Both the position numbers and the translations under genes were made by a program. The notes below the pieces were generated by a model. The model ran no database searches. It was not told the DNA's origin and saw only the letters and a program-made list of their open reading frames with translations. DNA of 10,213 nt, taken from Candidatus Bathyarchaeota archaeon. Its GTDB lineage: Archaea; Thermoproteota; Bathyarchaeia; Bathyarchaeales; Bathycorpusculaceae. Location of the stretch: the NCBI GenBank assembly GCA_026014845.1, contig JAOZHM010000190.1, forward strand, positions 1 through 10,213. The letters are read 5' to 3'. Of this stretch, positions 5,467 through 10,213 are shown piece by piece (position 1 is the stretch's first letter; every line of letters begins with the position of its first letter).

Positions 5467-8400
5467 TTAAACAAAGTCTACTAAGCTAATTTGCTTCGGC
5501 TTATTACCCTCAAACAAAGAGTCAATCTCCTCTCTCACCAGCAGAATCCTTTGAGCATAATACTGCGGCAGGCCATATTTTTCAATCAGATGCTGTGCTG
5601 CATCCAAGTATTTCTCTATTCCACCTCGATAGACAGTCAAGGTTAGTGCTCCACCACATGACGGACATTTACCACGAAGCGGCAAACGTCGAAAACGTCT
5701 ATTACATGACTTACACCTAAAGCCCTGCGTCGAGAAAGCCCGAAGATTCCCAGCAATATCCCGGATAAAATGTGTAGTCAAAACCTTTAAGGCTACTTCT
5801 TTAGCATCAACAGCCTCAATCTTCTCAGCCAAGTCAAGCTGACTTTTCAGCTTTTCAATCATTGTCTTAAACCGCTTATAGGAACTCTCATGATTCCCAG
5901 CATTAATGTTTGAAACAGGTGTCGTGTAACTAAAGCCTTCAAACTGCGCCTCTGTCCCGAGTCTATACTCAATCAAGTCTATGAGACGGATGACATGCCT
6001 GGCTTCCACGTTTTCCCAAGTCTTTTCATAAAACTCAACAGGGTAAGCACAAGCAACATCAACGTCATGCGCCTGTCTCTGCACCTCTTTCGTATTAACC
6101 ATCGGAATCAAAAGCAGCGGAGCATCCATTATCCCACCTATCTGTGCAGGCAAATATTCACGAGAAAAGTTAAGCAAAGTATCCAATGCAAGCATTAACG
6201 CGTCTTCGTCGCCATCACAATCCCTCCTCTTGGCTGAATGCCAAACTGGATGAGCATAACAGACACTCAAATTTGTGAAGCCTACAATGCGTCCCAAAAT
6301 GCCCACACAAGTGTGGGGAGCCAAACCAACAACCAAACGCCCCACAAGGTCTTCCACGCCCTTAACATTATAGTAAGGCGAAAAACCATAAACCCTTGTT
6401 AGAAGCTCATCAATGAAGCCTGCAACCCGTATAAAATATTCCGCGCATCTCCTAGGAATAATAACATCTTGGATTTTAAGTTCGCATATCTGACTTGCAT
6501 TCGTCAAGGGCACGGCATTAACATCGTGGGTGTAGTCAAGTTGCCCAAGCTTCTCAACCGAGACCCCAATTTCAGAAGGCTTAAAATGTGTTAAAGGAGC
6601 ATTCGTAGCATCAAAACGAATTGTCCCATCCTTATAAACTGACAAATCATATTTTGCACGTAAAATACCCTTTTCAATAATCTCTGGAGTTTTTGACTCA
6701 TTAATTAAGCCCTTTACACCCTTCAGAATCTTCGGAACGGAAACGCCCAGACGGCTACACGTGCTTTTAAGAAGTTCTTTAAAGTTGACAGGTTGTTTTT
6801 CAAATGATTTGGCCGAAACCTTACAGACTGGGCATGACTCTCCCTTTAAGCTTCTGCCACATCTGGGACAAACTTTTTCAAGAACGGTTTTGGCACCACA
6901 CGCCGGACATTTTATCCTAAAAGTATAAGTTTTACAAACCGGGCACTTACGCTTAACAACCTCCACGAAGACTGGTTCTCGCTTAGCCGCCTTAACGATG
7001 TCTCTTCGAGAACCACCAGCCAAACCGACCGGAAAGAGTACATGTACAAGGGGCTTCATCTCACGCCTTTTCGCCTTTTCAGGCCGCCCCATCCGTGCAC
7101 CAACGAAGGTGGGAGCCTTCTCTCTAACAGGCACACCGGAAAGCGTCTCAACGGCTTCTAAAATGGATTCAGCAGAAGAAAAGTCTACATTCGAAGCACT
7201 ATAACCCAAGCAAAACGCAAACGCATGCGCATCATCATCTTCAACAACAATTTTCCCATTCAAAATCTTGTGAGGCAAGCAGAGTGTTTCCATGGTTTTT
7301 TTGACGTTTGACTCCGCTTCTCCAGCAATTCTGCGAACAAAATCATCTTCACATAGTATTTCTGAATTAACAAGCCAGTTTCTCAATAATTTAACCTCTT
7401 CAAGTGAGGCAAGACTCGACCAGAAAAACGTGAAGGATGGGTGGAGGGGCACATGTAAGGTTAACGATAGAACTATTGCTTCACTGCTGTTGGGCTTATC
7501 GATAAACGGGCTTTCCAAAAAACTTCTCAGCCTTTTCAGCGGAATCTTGACGGCCTCAGCTACCTTCTTAAGATTCCCATTGAACTCTTCCGTTATTTTT
7601 TGCTTCAAGTTCTCAACCCACCACTCCTCAACATACCCAGAAGGCGCAAGAGGCTTACTATTATACAAAAAGTCTCCAAAACTGATCAGTATGTCGCCTA
7701 GAAACAAAATTTTGTCAATCTTATCTTTTATCTCACTAAAGTTCTCAACTGAAACCCGAACAACCGAACCATCCCTTAACCTAACGATAGGAAGCTCTAT
7801 CGCATCAACTGGAACCACAACGCCACCCTTTCCTGGAAGTTCCAAACGCAATTGAGTGCCTGCGGCTAGAAAATCTTGAAGCACATGCATAGTTGCTGGA
7901 TGGATGCCCACAGCCGCCAAGCCTGTGTTTCGAGCCCTACCATATCTTAAGCGGAAGCCGCCTCGTCTGGATGGAAATGAAAATATTGGGCGGCCAGCAA
8001 TGATGTCTTTCATGAATCCAGCGGATTTTTTCTTATTAGATGTCTGATGGATTTCGTTGAGCCAATCCCACCCTTGAATCCCCAGTTTTTCTATGATCGC
8101 CCAAACCTTTGAAGAACGCCCCACAATTCCATCGTTTACAACACGTAAGGCTCCACCTCTAACACGGTTTGTTTCTATGCGTGGAAGATTCCGAAAAGAA
8201 GAAACTTCCACGGGATCAGACTCCGTGCCCGTTACTTCCACTGGTAGCCATTGAAGCGGCTTCCGCAATTCCTCATCTGAAACATGGTATTGAAAGCGGC
8301 TAACAGAACGTTCGTAAAGCCTTGCCTCCTCAATGAAACGCGCGATTTCCATTTCTGTAGGCTTGTAACGATCAAGCCCAAGCAGTCTACGCACAAAATC

Positions 8401-8883
8401 CCCAATCACCAGTGTCAAAGCTTGATCTGTTCCACCAGCAGAACGTATCGGACCAGCAAAATAAATCGCAAGATATTTTGTACGGTCTTTGTTGGCTTTG
8501 ATTTTCACATGTGCTACCCCTTGTAAGGGTGCGGCAGTAAGGCCCTCTGTCAGAATTGCCAGTGCAGTCCTTACGGCTTGTTCCGCTACAACCTCAGGCT
8601 TCATGTGCCCAAACTTGCCATAGACGATTTCCTCTGCGATTTTAAAGGCTAATTCTTCCCTTGGAAGCTTGGTGCTCAATTCTCTGATGCTTTCAGCAAC
8701 TCCCTTCGGTCCAACAAGTCCCTCTACAAGGTCAGCCAAATCTTTGGCAAGGTTACATTCAGTTTTAAATGCTGGATCAAGCCCTTTTTCCCTAGCCTTT
8801 CTGCTTATGATATACAAATGTTCAAGTTTGGTTTCTAGGCTTCCAACATACTGTTTATATGCGTCACTCATCTCACTGTTCAC
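5467..8883 (-). CDS. polC: DNA polymerase II (family D) large subunit DP2
   Basis: The catalytic subunit of archaeal replicative PolD, 1138 residues, close to the usual ~1100-1270 for intein-free DP2. The N-terminal part (to ~330) has the DP2 signatures KYLAIYFAGPIRSAGGTDQA and PVEVSSFRNLPRIETNRVRGG. Four CxxC pairs at 647/650, 659/662, 672/675 and 684/687 make two zinc sites. The double-psi-barrel active site is at ~888-894 (DCDGDED); by alignment with Pyrococcus abyssi D956 and D958 the catalytic aspartates are D890 and D892. Another CxxC...CxxC zinc site lies at 1057/1060 and 1073/1076. The C-terminus QISLVDFV is a PIP-box-like PCNA-binding tail with the last aromatic replaced by Val. Start: GGAGG at 8890-8894 lies 6 nt before GTG 8883; ATG 8871 and TTG 8913 are less well placed. 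The DP1 exonuclease subunit is not in the window. Confidence 0.97.
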   Translation of the reverse strand: MNSEMSDAYKQYVGSLETKLEHLYIISRKAREKGLDPAFKTECNLAKDLADLVEGLVGPKGVAESIRELSTKLPREELAFKIAEEIVYGKFGHMKPEVVAEQAVRTALAILTEGLTAAPLQGVAHVKIKANKDRTKYLAIYFAGPIRSAGGTDQALTLVIGDFVRRLLGLDRYKPTEMEIARFIEEARLYERSVSRFQYHVSDEELRKPLQWLPVEVTGTESDPVEVSSFRNLPRIETNRVRGGALRVVNDGIVGRSSKVWAIIEKLGIQGWDWLNEIHQTSNKKKSAGFMKDIIAGRPIFSFPSRRGGFRLRYGRARNTGLAAVGIHPATMHVLQDFLAAGTQLRLELPGKGGVVVPVDAIELPIVRLRDGSVVRVSVENFSEIKDKIDKILFLGDILISFGDFLYNSKPLAPSGYVEEWWVENLKQKITEEFNGNLKKVAEAVKIPLKRLRSFLESPFIDKPNSSEAIVLSLTLHVPLHPSFTFFWSSLASLEEVKLLRNWLVNSEILCEDDFVRRIAGEAESNVKKTMETLCLPHKILNGKIVVEDDDAHAFAFCLGYSASNVDFSSAESILEAVETLSGVPVREKAPTFVGARMGRPEKAKRREMKPLVHVLFPVGLAGGSRRDIVKAAKREPVFVEVVKRKCPVCKTYTFRIKCPACGAKTVLEKVCPRCGRSLKGESCPVCKVSAKSFEKQPVNFKELLKSTCSRLGVSVPKILKGVKGLINESKTPEIIEKGILRAKYDLSVYKDGTIRFDATNAPLTHFKPSEIGVSVEKLGQLDYTHDVNAVPLTNASQICELKIQDVIIPRRCAEYFIRVAGFIDELLTRVYGFSPYYNVKGVEDLVGRLVVGLAPHTCVGILGRIVGFTNLSVCYAHPVWHSAKRRDCDGDEDALMLALDTLLNFSREYLPAQIGGIMDAPLLLIPMVNTKEVQRQAHDVDVACAYPVEFYEKTWENVEARHVIRLIDLIEYRLGTEAQFEGFSYTTPVSNINAGNHESSYKRFKTMIEKLKSQLDLAEKIEAVDAKEVALKVLTTHFIRDIAGNLRAFSTQGFRCKSCNRRFRRLPLRGKCPSCGGALTLTVYRGGIEKYLDAAQHLIEKYGLPQYYAQRILLVREEIDSLFEGNKPKQISLVDFV

Positions 8884-8889
8884 GTTGTG

Positions 8890-8894
8890 CCTCC
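8890..8894 (-). promoter_or_regulatory. ribosome binding site deciding the DP2 start
   Basis: GGAGG on the minus strand ends 6 nt before GTG 8883, the ideal spacing. The next ATG (8871) is 18 nt away and an upstream TTG (8913) precedes the site, so GTG 8883 is the best-supported start. Confidence 0.65.
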
Positions 8895-8943
8895 GCACTC
8901 TTGTATTTATCAAGGTTTATTTTGGTTTTCTGACACAAACAAA

Positions 8944-9279
8944 TCAAAAGCTAGTGTTGCTAGGATTTTGCTCCGTGTGAATTCTACATAAAAATAGTGT
9001 AGACCATTTCTCTTTCGGCCGACCAGTTGCCTTCTGACATGCCTCTTTCGCTTTTTTGCTTCTGTTTTCAACGCATTCTCTGCAGTGTACATGCCTTAGA
9101 TCAGAGGGGCCATCACATACGCCACAATTTAATATCAGAACTTCACCTAAACCTCTCAATGTTGTCCACGCATATTCATGCTCATCATATTGGGGTTCAA
9201 ATTCTGGCCAAACGTCATAAAGGGCTTCATTCCCCAAAACTTTCTTTAACGAATTGAAATAGTTTTCAAAGGCTGTCAA
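8944..9279 (-). CDS. unrecognised 111-residue protein with Cys/His zinc-binding pattern
   Basis: An acidic, helical first half (residues ~1-48) is followed by CGVC at ~52-55, HVHCREC at ~63-69, a Lys-rich helix, and further cysteines in KEACQK and FLCRIH. The spacing of CxxC, HxHCxxC and later Cys/His residues suggests one zinc-binding site, but I do not recognise the family. The only upstream start is TTG 9279, five bases after the GGGP synthase stop, which points to translational coupling. Its end is 60 nt before the DP2 start. Caution: on the same strand a second frame (stop at 8910-8912) is also open over the second half and reads plausibly (LHYFYVEFTRSKILATLAF), so a sequencing frameshift within 8944-9092 would change the C-terminus. 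Context between lipid and replication genes says little about function. Confidence 0.62.
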   Translation of the reverse strand: MTAFENYFNSLKKVLGNEALYDVWPEFEPQYDEHEYAWTTLRGLGEVLILNCGVCDGPSDLRHVHCRECVENRSKKAKEACQKATGRPKEKWSTLFLCRIHTEQNPSNTSF

Positions 9280-9284
9280 GGGTT

Positions 9285-10037
9285 TTACGCCTTACGACTT
9301 CTTATACCCTTGATGATCTCAGAAACCTTACGTCTAGCCTTAATGTTTTCCACGATATTACCAGTAACGATTATGTCTGCGCCGGCAGACGCTGCAGTCA
9401 ACGCTTGTCTTCTAGACTTTATGCCGCCGCCAACAATTAAAGGAACGTCTATAGAGTTTTTGACAATACGAATCATTTGTGGAAGAACAGGCTTTTTAGC
9501 TCCGGAACCTGCCTCCAAATATATGAAACGCATACCCAGATATTGACCCGCTAGAGCGTGAGCCACAGCAAGTTTAGGCTTGTCGTATGGCACTGGAACT
9601 GCTTTACCCACCACACCTGCAGTGCCGCCATCACCAATAATGACGTACCCGAGAGGAATCGGTTCTAAACCATATTTTTTGACAAGCGGAGCGCCTAAAA
9701 TCTGTGCGCCCATCAGGAAGTAGGGGTCAACAGAGTTTAGCAGAGACATAAACCATATGGCGTCAGCATGGCGGCTTATACCTGTCACATTGTTTGGGAA
9801 AAGGATTACTGGAATCCTTACAGTGCGTTTAACAGCCTTAATCACGTTGTCAAGATGTGTTGTTGAAACAAACGTTGACCCCCCTATCATTATGGCTGAG
9901 GTCCCACTTGATTTTGCCTTACGAGCAATTCTTGAAGCTTGTGGACATGTTACCCTTTCAGGATCTATCAGAGTTAGGTGAATTGCGCCTTCAGATTCGA
10001 TTTTTTCAAGCAGATACCCTTCAACAGAGCCAACCAT
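9285..10037 (-). CDS. geranylgeranylglyceryl phosphate synthase (GGGPS)
   Basis: This is a 250-residue TIM-barrel prenyltransferase that joins geranylgeranyl diphosphate to sn-glycerol-1-phosphate, the first ether-forming step of archaeal membrane lipid synthesis at the cytosol-membrane boundary. Signatures: HLTLIDPE at ~20-27 (Asp25 for metal/diphosphate), MIGGSTF at ~50-56, VILFPNN at ~77-83, YLEAGSGA at ~173-180, VGGGIKS at ~202-208 and TGNIVE at ~225-230, the last three forming the phosphate-binding site. Length and motifs fit the group II (thermophile/TACK-type) GGGPS rather than a bacterial PcrB heptaprenyl enzyme, but the two share a fold and the distinction rests on archaeal context. 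ATG 10037 gives the natural MVGSVEGYLLEKI start with AGG nine bases upstream; ATG 10043 and TTG 10046 are in-frame alternatives. The gene starts 10 nt after the Elf1-like gene ends. Confidence 0.93.
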   Translation of the reverse strand: MVGSVEGYLLEKIESEGAIHLTLIDPERVTCPQASRIARKAKSSGTSAIMIGGSTFVSTTHLDNVIKAVKRTVRIPVILFPNNVTGISRHADAIWFMSLLNSVDPYFLMGAQILGAPLVKKYGLEPIPLGYVIIGDGGTAGVVGKAVPVPYDKPKLAVAHALAGQYLGMRFIYLEAGSGAKKPVLPQMIRIVKNSIDVPLIVGGGIKSRRQALTAASAGADIIVTGNIVENIKARRKVSEIIKGIRSRKA

Positions 10038-10047
10038 AAACATCAAC

Positions 10048-10213
10048 CTAACTGGCTAACACATTCTTAGAGCTTCCATAAACTTTGTCAGTGAACATGC
10101 AATAAACATCAACCGCACTCTGTGCAGGCTTAACTTGGAACTCTTCCCTTGCGCCACAACTTCCGCAGCTTACAACAGCTCGACCTTCATCACGAAAAAT
10201 TTCAACCCTAACC
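10048..10213 (-). CDS. Elf1-like zinc-ribbon transcription elongation factor, C-terminal half; cut by window edge
   Basis: The last 54 residues and stop codon (TAG at 10048-10050) of a gene whose N-terminus lies beyond the right edge. The sequence contains VVSCGSCGAREEFQV followed by QSAVDVYCMFTDKVYG, the second CxxC half and tail of an Elf1-type zinc ribbon; the first CxxC would be off-window. Family knowledge: Elf1 proteins associate with elongating RNA polymerase together with Spt4/5, and archaeal versions are about 80-110 residues. It is the first visible gene of the minus-strand cluster. The assignment rests on half a protein, so another small zinc-ribbon protein is possible. Confidence 0.75.
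   Translation of the reverse strand, partial: VRVEIFRDEGRAVVSCGSCGAREEFQVKPAQSAVDVYCMFTDKVYGSSKNVLAS

Noticed and set aside
7292..7855. Plus-strand open frame of 187 codons
   Set aside because: It lies wholly antisense within PolD DP2, whose frame is continuous and family-conserved across this stretch.
5467..8883. Possible intein in DP2
   Set aside because: DP2 genes often carry inteins, but this protein has normal length and uninterrupted sequence around the active-site motif, with no splicing motifs.

Overview
The window looks archaeal, most probably from the TACK side and plausibly a Bathyarchaeia-like mesophile or moderate thermophile (inference). The evidence is a family-D DNA polymerase large subunit, a geranylgeranylglyceryl phosphate synthase for ether lipids, an Elf1-like transcription factor, the archaeal AsnRS-derived asparagine synthetase, an Lrp/AsnC regulator, and start regions that follow archaeal rules (TATA element about 26 nt before a leaderless start, or a GGTG/GGAGG ribosome site). 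The lineage assignment is weaker than the gene assignments because no rRNA gene is present.

Layout. Left part (1-5000), mostly single genes: the 3' part of an NfeD-type membrane protease (+); an AsnC-family regulator (-) divergent from an asparagine synthetase A-type gene (+); a membrane PH-domain protein (-); and a DUF362 protein (+). The regions before and after the DUF362 gene each carry a strong TATA element followed by six Gs. The downstream copy lies between convergent genes and has no obvious gene of its own.

Right part (4973-10213), one tightly packed minus-strand cluster, read right to left: Elf1-like zinc ribbon (cut by the window edge), GGGP synthase, an unrecognised Cys-rich protein of 111 residues, PolD large subunit DP2, a small winged-helix protein, and a 57-residue very basic protein. 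Most intergenic gaps are under 65 nt, so the cluster probably forms one or a few transcripts linking transcription elongation, membrane lipid synthesis and replication.

The best leads are: (i) the AsnC-type regulator facing an asparagine synthetase gene across an intergenic region with two inverted repeats, one close to a known archaeal Lrp consensus, which parallels the bacterial asnC-asnA pair; (ii) the duplicated TATATAAGGGGGG promoter-like element with possible small-RNA output; (iii) the small basic protein and winged-helix pair downstream of DP2; and (iv) the unrecognised Cys-rich protein between GGGP synthase and DP2. No tRNA, rRNA, CRISPR array, insertion sequence or intein was seen.
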